Below, piece after piece: positions 38,005-50,100 of a stretch of DNA of 64,000 nt (positions within the stretch are counted from its first letter, which is position 1; every line of letters starts with the position of its first letter). The notes under the pieces were generated by a model. It saw nothing but the letters and a program-made list of their open reading frames with translations, had not been told where the DNA came from and searched no databases. A program made the translations under genes and the position numbers. Source of the stretch: Hyposmocoma kahamanoa (lineage: Eukaryota > Arthropoda > Insecta > Lepidoptera > Cosmopterigidae); contig NW_020654422.1 in assembly GCF_003589595.1 (NCBI RefSeq), positions 8,184,516-8,248,515 of the forward strand, given 5' to 3'.

Positions 38005-38200
38005 AAAATATCGATATATCAAAATATCCTTTTCCATGAAATAATCGATGTACAGTCGATATTTTTAAGCTCGAAATATCAAAAATCGATAGTTTTGTAA
38101 AGGCATACTTATATAATAGATAAAATTTGGGATTCTTTAGTAAAAATCGATATATTGGAATATCGATATATTTATCGCAATTAAATATAGATACTGTATG
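38005..38200. repeat. ATCGAT/TATCGATA-rich block
   Basis: It contains at least six ATCGAT-like words, including AATATCGATATAT twice, starting at TTAGGGTTGTCGAAAATATC. The opening resembles a hAT-type end, so this may be a worn MITE. TATCGATA is also the DRE promoter motif of insect housekeeping genes. It lies 190 bases upstream of the SRP9 start codon. Confidence 0.4.
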
Positions 38201-38221
38201 TAAACATGGCTACGATAATAT

Positions 38222-38257
38222 CGTCGTGTTTGATAAAATATTATCAAACACGACAAT
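38222..38257. repeat. Perfect 14-bp hairpin
   Basis: GTCGTGTTTGATAA and its exact reverse complement are separated by four bases (AATA). Intergenic. Confidence 0.7.
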
Positions 38258-38900
38258 AAACACGTCTAATATTTGATGTGAATGTTTTCGTCCGTACACG
38301 ACGCGCGGCGTGCACACATATTATACTACCAGTTGCCAGATTTCGCAAAATTTTAAGGTAGTATGTGTTGTCGTTAATTTTATCAATAGATTGTGAAAAA
38401 ATTTAAAATTTTGCCTAAAATGCCTGAATTGTCAATGTTACGACATTTAATGATTATTAATTGCGTTATTGTAGGCATTCTTTATTCTTATTTGGACAGT
38501 TGGTCTATTAACATCAAAATCAATTTTTAGTCGTACACATTTTCGTAACGACAGACGGATTTGATTACATTATATTAAATTCAAATTAAAAACTTTAAAA
38601 TATGTCTCCTATTTGTATTTTTATACACATACTGCTGAATTTATTATAATAAATTCAGCATTAATAATAATATGTATACATATGTAGGAATTTTCATAAA
38701 TTAGCATTACAAATGAACCTGTGCCCAGCAATTGGACAAATGATTAGCCGATGATGATTCAAATGAAACAAGTTTAAGTTTAGTAACCAACATTCAGTTG
38801 ATATAATATTTAACGACTGCAATCACTAGCTGCTTGCAAGCAACACTTTTGCTCAATGAACTGTAATTTTACTCTAGACATGAGCAAAACTGTAGCTCGA

Positions 38901-38955
38901 AACGCAATGTTTTTAAATACAATAGTGCGACTATTGTATTTAAAAACATTGCGTT
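38901..38955. repeat. Perfect 26-bp hairpin with 3-base loop
   Basis: The left arm 38901-38926 begins AACGCAATGTTTTTAAATAC. The right arm 38930-38955 is its exact reverse complement. The loop is GCG. No relative of this sequence was noticed elsewhere in the window. Confidence 0.85.
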
Positions 38956-39439
38956 CGTTCGTTCCTTTGCCACACACCGAGTCGAGTCAACTCGAGTAAC
39001 TCGAATGAAAAAAATACAGCTCGTCCCATCGCTAGTAATGCAAACGTTGCGTCGTTAAGCAGACCAATAGAGTTGACCCAACTGTGAAAGAGTAGCAGTT
39101 ATGTTATGTATGATTTATTTTAGCTCTTAATTACATTCGCGTATTTAGCAGCAGTTTAATGTCATTGTTTTGTGGTAAAATATCACAAAGCTATTTTCTT
39201 GCAGAAAAATATTAAAAATTGCTGTGTTCTGTTGAATACAAATAAATCAATGTAACGTGATTCTTTTTTTTAACTAATGTATTGAACTTCTTTTTCTTCC
39301 TTCCTCTAAAAGACTAAACGTTTCTGTTTCTGATGATATTTGTTATTTGCCTAGAATTTTTACTTATTTAAACTTTAATCAAAATCCTCATTTTAAACTA
39401 TTACAAGTAAGCATAGATAACCTCAAGTAAGCTATTAAG

Positions 39440-39556
39440 AGCAAGGTCGTACTCTAATAAGGAAATACGACCTTAATGGCAAGGACTTGAGTATGATTTC
39501 GTTTTAAATCATACTCAAGTCCTGACTTTACATTGAGTAGAGTTCTGGAATACGAC
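39440..39556. repeat. Palindromic repeat unit, family R6
   Basis: It holds a perfect 18-bp hairpin (39482-39499 with 39506-39523; AGGACTTGAGTATGATTT and its complement) flanked by AAATACGACC and GGAATACGACCC. The same unit, without the full hairpin, occurs at 44262-44420 inside the mariner. Confidence 0.6.
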
Positions 39557-42500
39557 CCTAATAGTATTACTTAGTGTTGGCAAAGATAATAAGTGGCCAA
39601 TTCAAGTTATAAAAATCGATTATAGGATACATTGCTACATATCGAACCTGTGCATCGGATCCTTACTAACAATAAGCGAAGCGACGCATATTTTTAGAGT
39701 TCGATGGCAAGTATTTATGATAAGATTATTTATATACCATAATATTATGTACGGATTTAGGATACTCTCAAGCAATTACGTCAATCCATAGACATATATT
39801 TATGTCAGTGCGGCAACCCCTCAAAAGTTTGGATAGTGTTGTGTGTGAGGATTTGCATAGCTACGTATCGTTAAATAGTGTCACAGGGCTCTCGACAACT
39901 CAATACGCAGAATTAATATCAACAAGAATTTATTTTATTCTTCTGACAATTTGTATTGTAACAAATATAAATGTCGCCTCAGCTTTTTATTAGTTATTAA
40001 TATATTAGCTAGGTTTGTAAAACTATCTAAATTCCATTTACCACAGGGACACTAGCTAAATTTACTTTAATGCGCTATTTAGCTACCAGAAAACACATAC
40101 AGTGTGGCAACATTATTAAAAATAAATGTTTTTGAAAGCTTATTCGCAAAGATTTGATATCATTGTGACTGGACGTTTACAGGCTGCATTAAATTAGTAG
40201 CCGTTCGTTACTCGCAGTCTTATGTGCGTTGATCGACGGTAAGGCTTGACAGGATTTAGGGCTGCACGAGCTTTAGGCAGAATTCTTAATTTAATTCTCA
40301 ACTTCGCAAACGACGATAAAACGGGAATGGTACTCAAGAGTCGATTAACTAAAAATAGTGTTTTTTTTTGTGTATTGAATCGATTTAAATTTTCACTTTC
40401 AATTTCTTTCGTTTTAATTTCTTTCACATCACTAGCTGGCGCAGCGCGCAACTAACCGACGAAGAAAAATCAATAAACGCGATTGTATTCGTCTTTTTAA
40501 AATGAGAACGTGACAAAACATTAAATTCATCGAAAAAACCATTTTTATTTAAAAAGAACTGGTGAGGTTTGATGCTCATTTTTTATTTATTTACATAGTG
40601 ATGAATATTCTCATAGTTACGGCGTGGTAGAACATTGTGCGCGTTGATTAACTGCTTTTTCTGCAAATTATTACTGTTAAAAGTAAGTAAATCATTTGTT
40701 ACTCCCTTTAATATTCTGAAAATAGTAAAATTCTCGCCAACTCTGAATATTACTGCCGCATTGCTCTATTTGAAAATGGACTATCGACCTTCGCCATTGT
40801 CTGCATGGTGCATTGCGTTTGTGAAGTAGGTATACATAATACAACGTGCACGAAGGCATTTTTATATTATTAATATTTTGTCAATGCACTTTTTCTCGTT
40901 CGTTTTATTGCTGAAGTGTTGTTCCTAGGGTTGAAAAAATTCGGTTGTCACCGTCAGGGTGGGTAATACCTACCTACTCGAGAAATAAATACATACGTAT
41001 CGTTATATCAAGTGTTTTGGCTCCTGATTATTAGAAATGTGGTAAGTAGAGAAGCAATTATTGATGCAGGTGTGCCTCCATGACTGCAGTTCTAGTAGGT
41101 GTTTTAGTGGTTGAGGTCTTTTCAGTTTCCTACATGTTAAAGGTGGGTTATGTAGGCATGTACTTGTTAATTTAATCTAATTTAATTAGATTTTTTACAT
41201 TTATCTGAGCACAATGAAACAAAACTGGTTATGTACAAAAATGTGGAATATTTTATTTTAAACAAATTATTTATTTGTCAATTAGTAATGTAGGTACTTA
41301 ACTCCATTTAGCCAAAGCATTTAATGTTGCTTGGATTATTATCACTAAGAAGTATCATTAGTTCCCTTCTTACATAGATAATGGAAATAGGCAACTATGA
41401 AATAAATAAAATAAATTACAAAGAGCTTTAAGTACATACATTATGACAGATTTCTTCTGCAGCACCTGATCAGATCCGTTTGCATTATATAATAATAATA
41501 ATCTTTTATTTCCAAAAACTACAGATTTTAAAATACAATAATTTTAATTGAAAGAAAGGAGAATTATTGGTAAATTGTCAGGGTAGCTACAAATTGACAT
41601 CCCTGTCTTTTAAACTAGGTGAACCTTAGAACTTATGTGATAATTGTGGTTTATTTTCATCTCAGACCTTAACGCTGCGTAACACTGCGATCCAAAGTAT
41701 GTGTGAAGTAATAATATTTATTCTTTATTGTAGCAACAATAGTACTTAAATAATTATATTAATAAATATTTTACTTCACAAGTTGTTGATATAGGTGTGG
41801 CAATAATAAATAAGTTTAATTGTATTTCTTCTAATGCAAATGTAACTTTGTAACTAATTGTAGGTTATAAATAAAGTGATTTTTTGTACTAAGTACAAAT
41901 TTTTTGTTTGTATGTAACATTGTCAATTTTCCTGCATGTGCACCATTACTTACATTCAAAAATGGCAGAATAAATGTTGCATAATTTTACTTTGGTGCCA
42001 TTTTCTTGTTGTATCAATACCAGCTTGCCTCCACAAAAAGAGTGAATTCAAACACTATGGCATAACATGGCCTACTGAAATTGCAGTGGAGTGAGTGATT
42101 AGGACTCATGTTATCAAAAATGAGTTTAATTGAGTTTATCTTCTGCGTAAATGAGGGGTTAGTGTCTGTATAACAGTGGGAATTAAACTTTTTTGATGTA
42201 AATAGCACATATTTGTTTTTACAATCAAACCAACAGGTTCTTTACAGGGGGTCTACTCTAGTTATCTGTCTGACACATGGCCATAACAATTATTGGGAAA
42301 TATGTAACACTGGGCCAAATGAAAGGACAAACTTAAGTATGAAGCTTCATTTGCATTGTACGGTCTGTCTGTACAATTCAGTCAAGAGAAGTCGTCTGCT
42401 TGCGTCGAAGGTTTTATCAGGACTGCTCTCGTTGGTCTTTGTCAAAGAAGAAAGGCAGGTTGATCATCGTCTCTTGTCCAAAAGAAAGTCGGTCTAATTT

Positions 42501-42784
42501 TGAATTTCAGTCAGTCTACTAAGTCTGCCTTTGTGGCCTGTCAGTCTGGTCATCCATGGAGGCTGGACACGACATGCATCATGTGTCTTTAATTTGGTCA
42601 AGTATTACTTATTTGACAGTAATTTTTTTGGACGGGTGTTGGACGAAGAACAAGAGTATAGACAGGGCCTGGTCCTATGGCTCTGATTAGAAATCATCAT
42701 CAAATTCATCAACCTGTTAGGTTTAATGTTTAATACAAACTGTAAACTATAGTAATAAAAGTTATGTTTAAATACCTTATTTAT

Positions 42785-42845
42785 AACGATTCATAGCTTA
42801 GTTGGCAGAGTTGTATCCACATTGACGCGTGGATGCTGGTTAGCC
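42785..42845 (+). repeat. tRNA-like SINE head fragment
   Basis: CATAGCTTAGTTGGCAGAGT resembles an A box and the segment ends in GATGCTGGTTAGCCCC. There is no proper B box (GGTTCGAATCC), so it is a degenerate SINE head rather than a tRNA gene. Confidence 0.35.
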
Positions 42846-43014
42846 CCTTTGTATAAAAAAAAAGTTTCTTTCCGTTTTGTTCAACCTTCATATCAATGAT
42901 AATAATAAAGCAATGGAGTACTTTCACAAGAAATAGATGAATGTCATTGTAGTAAAAACATCATAATATTCAATAAAAATGTAACACTGGTTTCACAAAT
43001 TGGCCTTAGGCAAC

Positions 43015-43195
43015 CATTCATGTAAGAGGGTGGTGAAATTACAGGCACTTACTTGTCAACCTATGTCTCAGCGTGACGGGCACAGTGGTGCCCCTCAGAT
43101 CTTTGCAATTTAACGCTCTGAGTGGCACTGTAACTGTTATAGACAGGCATGTAGCTTACCATCAGATGCACGACTTGTTCGTCCTGTCACGTCTT
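43015..43195 (+). repeat. Repeat family R3, plus-strand copy
   Basis: GGTGGTGAAATTACAGGCAC through CTCTGAGTGGCACTGTAACT to GACTTGTTCGTCCTGTCAC. It lacks the left third seen in the copy at 50595. It directly abuts the mariner end at 43201. Confidence 0.65.
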
Positions 43196-43242
43196 TCATA
43201 GACGTGGGGCGCACTAAGTTTCCGGAATGAATAAGAAAAATA

Positions 43243-44250
43243 CTATAAATGGTCAGAAATGAATTGTTTCCCAAAATATTCTCCATTAGCGTTAATGCAC
43301 TTTTTCATACGAATGAACCAATTTTGAAAACATTTATGCCACTCCTCCGTGACAGTCTCTGAAACATATTTTTCATACTCTTCGACAGCCTCTTCAGGGG
43401 ATGAAAATCGTAGACCGCGTAACTGGTTCTTAATTTTTGGAAATAAATAAAAGTCACAAGGTGCCAGGTAAGGACTGTACGCGGGATGGCTCATAAGGTC
43501 AACGTTGTTCACCTTCAAAACTTCATTGGTCTGTGTGGCCGTGTAAGAACTGGCATTATCGTGGTGCAAGATGATACGGCGTTTTACGGTTATTTTTACG
43601 GAGTTTGTCAATAACTTCCGGCAAACAAATGGTCGTGTACCTATCACTATTCACGGTACAACGATTCTTCAAGCAACAGCAGCCACGTGTCCAGTTTTAT
43701 TAAAAAAAAGAAGCAATCATCCGCTTAGAGGCACTTTGCACGCGCGCCACTTTGGTTGGCGTCGGCTCATCTCGAAAGACTCATACTCTCGATTGCTGCT
43801 TTGTTTTGGGATCGTAACTATAAATCCATGTTTCGTCACCTGTTACTATGTCCCACACCAATTTGACGCCCCTTCGTTGAATCTGGTAAGCATGCCATTG
43901 CACCAAATGACGCGATCCGTTTTTTGAGCCTCAGTCAAATTGTGTGGGATCCACCGAAAGCACAGGTTTTTCACACCCAAATGTTTGTGTAGTATTGATT
44001 GTATTTGACTCATGCCTATGCCTAAAGATGCCCGAATCACATGTCACATGCCTGTCTGTTTTAATCATACGGCGCACAGCATCGATGTTTTTGTTGTTCA
44101 CAACAGTGGACGGGCGACCATCACGAAATTCGTCAGAGATTCACACGACCGCGTTTGAATTCTGCAAACCAGCTATAAATAGTCGTCTTGCATGGTGCTT
44201 CATCGCCAAAAGCAGTTTGAAGCCGAGCGAAGCTCCGCTGAGCTGTTAAA
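43243..44250 (-). pseudogene. mariner transposase, frameshifted
   Basis: Cut-and-paste transposase of the Tc1/mariner superfamily. The catalytic core around the HDNAS motif and the conserved SPYLAPCDF block are intact in one frame; the helix-turn-helix N-terminal half is scattered over other frames between 43650 and 44250. It cannot be active. Confidence 0.8.
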
Positions 44251-44261
44251 TTACACTAAGG

Positions 44262-44420
44262 GTCGTATTCCAGAACTCTACTTCAAGTCAGGATTTGAGC
44301 AGACTTGAGTATGATTTCAAGCACTGGAAATACGACCCTAATGGCAAGGACTTGAGTATGATTTTCAGTGTTCACATACGACTCTCAAAGTCGTAGAAAA
44401 TCATACTACGAAAATTTTCA
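44262..44420. repeat. R6 repeat unit inside the mariner
   Basis: AAGGGTCGTATTCCAGAACT and AATACGACCCTAATGGCAAG match 39440-39556, with GGACTTGAGTATGATTTTC. It lies in the non-coding 5' part of the mariner, so it either inserted there or is part of this element family. Confidence 0.55.
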
Positions 44421-45713
44421 CGAGTGAAATCCATCGTGATGTAGACAACCAATTTCTAAAATGACGTCACAATGTAAAAACTAGTGACAGTCAGATGAAA
44501 CATACTGTATTCTACAGCCAAAGTGTTCCATTTTCAAATGTTGTAATTACTTTTTAAATATTGTTTATGTAAGTGGCCAGTTCCGGAAACTTATAGTGCG
44601 CCCTATGTATTAAGCTGCTTTTGTAAGTTATTGTTATTATAGTATTATTAATATTATAATAAATCACTTTTACTTTTTCCTATGTAAAAGTAGCTTTGCT
44701 GACTAATTGTAGGTTAGAAATTAAATGGTGTCAGAAGTTTAAATTGTTACCTTGTTTTTTGTACTATTAGTGTTTATTGTGTACTATACGTAATATAGGC
44801 TACTGAAATTGCAGTGTGCTGATAATGGTCATACACGAGCATTCAAGAGCATTCAAAGTGCCAACAATGTAGAGAAGCTGTCATTGGACAGGAAAGGCAT
44901 CAGAATGCTCACTAGAGTCTTAACATGACATTGTGGCTGGAACTAGTATATTTCAAATATTCGACAGAGAGAGAATAGAGAGTGTAGATGAAACTTCTGC
45001 CACGAGGCGGATGAAACTCCTGTTCATCTTTTCACGTAATGGCATTGACTTACAATTATATGGACGTCGGGTCCGCGCTAAAAAGTGTCCGAACTTATAG
45101 GGCGTTAAAATCGTATACAGAGCGTCGTTCACGCTTTAGTCTTCGTTTGTTCGACTGACAGCGAAGCAAGCAAAATTAGGCAGTACAGCGATGACATTAC
45201 AATTTAAATTCAACGTTTTAGCTTTTTCATATTCCTTTACATGTCACTACGTTTAAATAGGTTGACTTGGGACATTTTTTTCGTGGTTTTTGTATTAGAC
45301 CGGTCATCCATTTATTTGTAAGTCAATGCGTAATGGCACTAATTTATGGGCGTACGAAGCTCCATACTGGGAAAGCACATGCTACAACCAGCGGACATAA
45401 ATCTGCCGGGCCAGGAACGGCCTTCTGTACTGTCAGCCTTAGCTCTGAACTGTAATTAGTCCCTTATTCCCAATCGTCACCACTGACTTTGTGCCCATTG
45501 GCGACAAATGGGAAAAAAAGTCCCATGTTAATAATTCTTTATTGCACGAAGAAAAGACAAAACACATGTTACAAAGTACACATACAAGTGTAAACTTATC
45601 TTTAGAAGAGATCTCTTCCAACCAACCCTAGCCGTGGTCTAAAAATGAAGTCTGCGGGACTAATTATTGTAGAATAAATTTAAAAATTAAATGTGTATAA
45701 AAATATAAATGTT

Positions 45714-45810
45714 TTGTTATATTATTAATACAAAGATCGAACACTCAGAAAAAATTGGATCAAAGGAATTTTTTCTGAGTGTTCGATCTTTGTATTAATA
45801 AATATAACAA
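45714..45810. repeat. Near-perfect palindrome of R2 end units
   Basis: ATTAATACAAAGATCGAACA runs to CAGAAAAAATT, then 10 bases (GGATCAAAGG), then the exact reverse complement. Arms are at least 35 bp and extend to about 46 bp with one slip. The arm equals the end of the R2 SINE-like repeats at 17527 and 18292. Confidence 0.75.
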
Positions 45811-46107
45811 ACTAGTGGAGTGATTTCACAAAAAATAATTGAATATCAATTCAATAAAAATTTAATATAAATGTTGTTATACATATGCATGTATGTAATG
45901 ACAGACATACACACCTACGTGAACTTTATATATACATACGCAATATATATAATCTAAATAAATTACTTGTTAATATATTCTTACTGATTAACTATCTAAT
46001 GCGTTGACAGGAAGTGCTCTTTTAATTTGTGTTTGAAAGAAGCCGCCGATGGACTGTCAGCAGGCAGTTTATTCCACATAGGAGCTGCACTTACTGTGAA
46101 AGAATTT

Positions 46108-46345
46108 GTTACTGGCAACAACTGGGATTTTTTAATTTCCATTTGTCACCACTGGCAACATTTGAGATTTTTTTATCCCATTTGTCACCTGGCAATATAT
46201 GGGTATTTTCCCATTTGTAGCCAGTGGAAATCGCCACTGGCAACAACTGAGATCTTTTTATTCCATTTGTCACCACCTGGTAACATATGGGATTTTTTTC
46301 CCAGTTTGTCGTCAATGGGAACAAAACCAGTGGTGATTGAGAAAA
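46108..46345. repeat. Degenerate tandem repeat, period about 40
   Basis: About five units begin ACTGGCAACA(ACT)GGGAT, then a T-rich run and CCATTTGTCACC, at 46111, 46151, 46188, 46236 and 46277. Related single units flank the region at 45463-45525 and 46378-46432 (CGACTTTGTTCCCACTGGCG), suggesting later DNA was inserted between them. Confidence 0.6.
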
Positions 46346-47132
46346 AGGGTAATTAATTAGTGGTGATCACAATCGCTTATTCCTCCCAGTCGTCACCACC
46401 GACTTTGTTCCCACTGGCGACAAATGGACACTATCTGCCTGTTACGTGTGCGTGTCTCATGTATATGATTTTCATTTACACATATTCTTTTAATGAGAAA
46501 AAAAGGTATAACGATTTAATCCTAGTTCGAGGGCAAACTGTGAAACAGACTTTAAACCTACCATGTCCACGAGCTATTTTAATATGTGGTGGACATCCTA
46601 AAATTGTACTATAGTGTTTCGTAGATTAAGAATTAATCGAGTTTACGAGTGAAAATAAATGTTATTACTCGTAGAAGTTTTTATTATTTTGATAATAATA
46701 ATAAATAAATTTCATTATAATAAATAAATTTCATTTACTCTTATAGTAACTAAACAAAATGATGAATCTTTCATATAGAACCTATGCACTTTGATTACTT
46801 ACTATACTTAATATATGCTACTGGAATTCAGTAAACTGATAGTGGATATGTTAGGCTGTTCACCCTTGGTATGGTATGGCGTTACGAGCTGTTGTCCGCA
46901 ACTCGACGTTCATGTACCTTTGTATATAGTTGCTCTTGACCATTGTTAGGGGAGGGATACTATAGGTTCTTAGATACTATTAGGTCCTACAGCGTTTATT
47001 TAATTTTTTTTATTGCATGAAGTATAAAGTAAAAACAAATGGTCAAGGTGAAATAATCATTTTATTGTTGCAGATTCTTGCAGAGTAAGGTCAAGGATTA
47101 TACATTATACAACAACATAATTATAAGCTAAA

Positions 47133-50100
47133 ATGGAAGAAATTAATGGGGAGCTTTATGGGGATGGGCTTGTTAGTCTGGATGAAGGTTCTTTGGAATC
47201 CAACGACAATGGGAAACAAGAGCAAAGTTGCAAAATTTGCGAGTAAGCTATAGGAACTATTACACGAATAATTATTTTACATGATTTTTCTTTTTATTAA
47301 AATTAAAATTAATAAGTTAAAATTGTTATTATTTTGTTGTAGCGACAAACTGTGCAGTCCGAGAGTATTGTCTTGCCTTCATGTATTCTGTGAAGCTTGC
47401 ATTGACAAGTTGATGGTTAATGAAGCTGGTGATTCTTTGAAATTTGATTTGGCCGTGGAGTGCCCAATATGCAAGCAGGAAACCAAGGTGACCTATGTGT
47501 TTAAGTGCTCAGCAAAGGGTTAGTAAGTACAAATATGATACTTTGATTTTAATTTATAGATCATTTTCAGATTCCCGGAGGAGGCGCAGCATCACTTCCC
47601 TCCGATTATTTGCTTACCAACATCTTGGATGTGTCCTCTATGGACCAATCTGTCGTGTGCACTTGCTGTAAGAGCAAGGAGCCTGCTGTGGCCAGGTGTA
47701 CCGATTGTTCGCATTTTCTGTGTTCCAACTGCAATTCTGCCCATGAATTCATGAGGTGCTTTGAGAATCACCGTGTGGTCCCCTTTGATGCTCTGAGATC
47801 CTCTAAGGAGAAGGCTGCTGTGCATAAGCCAATTTTTTGCACACGTCATGTCGGCGAAAGCCTGAAATTCTACTGCTGCGAGTGCGAAGTTGGTGCTTGC
47901 ACTGAATGTCTCACTGTGGACCATAAGGTGGGTGAACACCGCTGTGAGCGCATTGTTGATGCTGAACCCAACTTGCGAGCGGAATTACGCAACTTCATAG
48001 TCGAAGCTAATGCCCGTGCAGCTGCTGCTGGCAGCGCCTCTGCACGCTTGGATGATGCGCTTGGAGACTTGCAGCGTCAACGCGATGAAGCTGAAAACGT
48101 CATAAATGAAGCTTTTCGCGCTTATAAGGCTGCACTCGAGAGACGCCGCGAGAAAGCTCTCGAAGAACTTGAGCGTCTGCACAAAGAACGAGAATTGAAA
48201 GTAATGGATTTATTCGATCGTGTTGATAAAACTGTTCAACGCATTGACTGTGCCTGCAAGTTTACAGCAAGACTTCTTCGTCGTGGTGATGGTACTGAAA
48301 TTGTCATGTTAAAGAAAACCGTCGCCTCGCAGCTGGCGCGTTTGCTCGAAGGAGCGCCCGAATTTGATGTTGACTATTCGCTGGAATTTGTTACTAAGAT
48401 GGATAAGTTTGATTCCGTTATTGAAGACACCTTTGGAACGTTCCGTACTGAAGCTACTCGGGCGGAAGAAAGGAAACGTGCTAGCGAATCTTCGGCGATC
48501 GTGTCTGTGGCGTCTAACTCGCACTCACCCGCTGTATCTGTAACAAATGCTCCAGTTTTCGATGACTATCCATTGGCAAATGTGCGCCGAGTGACGGGAG
48601 TCGCCAACATGGTTGGTGTAGGAGTGTCAGCCATTGGAGTTCCCGGCGTAGGAGCTGTGTCTGGAGTAGGAGCAGTTACTAATACAAGCGTTATTCCTGG
48701 AGTTGTGAATGTTAACAGCGTAGCAGGTGTAGGCGCTGTAACCGGCGTTCCCGCCTTACCATCTATGGTTGAATACAATCTGCAGCAGCTTGCCAGCATC
48801 GCTGAAAAAGAAGTTCCGCCGCCACCTCACGCATCTCCTGCGCCTTCATTCACCCTTGCAGAATTGCTAGCTGGAGACCTGAATTCACCGCAGGCGTACA
48901 ATAATTTGCAGGCGCTCGCTAAGTTAGGATTGAACACAGGTAAATTATTGAAATGGTTATATACAGACTAGTGCTTTTAAATATGAAGTAACTGTGCGCT
49001 ATCATAATTGCAGAGGTAAACGGGTACGGTGGAGTAGGAGGCGTAAGCGGTATCAGTGCCGTGGGCGCACGTGGAGTGTCGCCAGGTAGACCACTGCTGA
49101 CGTCTGTAGAGGAGGCAGCTCTCGTCGCGCCTCCTGCGCCGCTTGTCCGCGCGACTAAGGCTACACCTATGCACATCAGGTTCAAGTTTGGCCAACTTGG
49201 TGGAGGCAAAGGTCAATTTAACTCTCCTCACGGATTCTGTCTTGGTAACGATGAGGATATCATTGTGGCTGATACGAACAACCATCGCATCACGGTAAGT
49301 GAAATTTTGAGGAATTGCTGCGTTTTGTATTCGATTATAATTTAGAAAATGGATTTCAAAGAAGATACTTTACAGGTGTTTGACAAATCTGGCAACCATA
49401 AATTCAACTTTGGTGTAGCTGGTAAAGAAGAAGGCCAGCTGTGGTACCCGCGCAAAGTGGCCGTGGTTCGTGCCACTGGAAAGTTTGTGGTTTGCGATCG
49501 CGGAAATGAACGCTCGCGCATGCAGATTTTTACTAAGAATGGACACTTCCTAAAGAAAATAGCTGTAAGTGTACCTTGGTTTGGTAAAACATATACTTAT
49601 TAAATTTTTTTATGTAATAACTTCAAATTGTTAAAGGTGCGCTTCATCGACATCGTTGCGGGACTCGCCGTCACCGCCGAAGGCCTAATCGTTGCTGTAG
49701 ACAGTGTTACTCCAACTGTATTTATATTATCCGAGGAGGGTGACCTCATGAGTTGGTTTGATTGCAGTGAGTGCATGAGGGAACCATCTGATATTGCTAT
49801 CAGTGGTAAGTTGAGAACTTTTGCCTTTAATTTGTGCTGTACCAAAAGAAATTAATTGCTGTGTTAATATTATAGTACATTACTGCACAGGCCACGAAGT
49901 AAAGGATTGCAGGCCTTGTATTAATACGAGTCAAGCAATCCCCGTTCCGGCCGAGGCGTGTATAGTGCTTTTCTCAAACAATGCGAGGAATTAACAAAAG
50001 ACTAAAGAGAGGAAGATAAAGTAAAAAAATAATAATAGTAAAAGTAATATTTGACATATCAATACAAACACAGTCTCCGAAAACGAATTAGCATTTTAAG

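Larger units (their letters stand above)
43201..44610 (-). mobile_element. mariner element with both terminal repeats, inactive
   Basis: On the minus strand the transposase C-terminal part is open at 43243-43647 (ILHHDNASSYTA, HPAYSPYLAPCDFYLFPK, WFIRMKKCINANGEYF), with the D34D-type spacing of the catalytic acids in place. The N-terminal part (QIQSILHKHLGVKNLCFRW, HNLTEAQK) is in another frame near 43846-44040, so the gene is broken. Terminal repeats share GGGCGCACTA and AGTTTCCGGAA, are flanked by TA at 43199-43200 on the left, and end near 44610. An R6 unit sits between the transposase start and the outer repeat. Confidence 0.8.
37820..47132. other. Gene-free stretch upstream of SRP9 and the TRIM-NHL gene
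   Basis: The two genes are divergent, so both promoters and any non-coding first exons of the TRIM-NHL gene should lie here. I see an ATCGAT-rich block, two perfect hairpins, a mariner, an R3 repeat, a palindrome and a tandem repeat, all listed separately. No conserved protein-coding segment other than transposase was found. Confidence 0.6.

Noticed and set aside
43571..43927. 118-residue plus-strand frame
   Set aside because: Antisense to the mariner transposase on the minus strand.
45267..46614. Several short frames in the tandem-repeat region
   Set aside because: Generated by the 40-bp repeat and flanking repeats; low complexity and overlapping on both strands.
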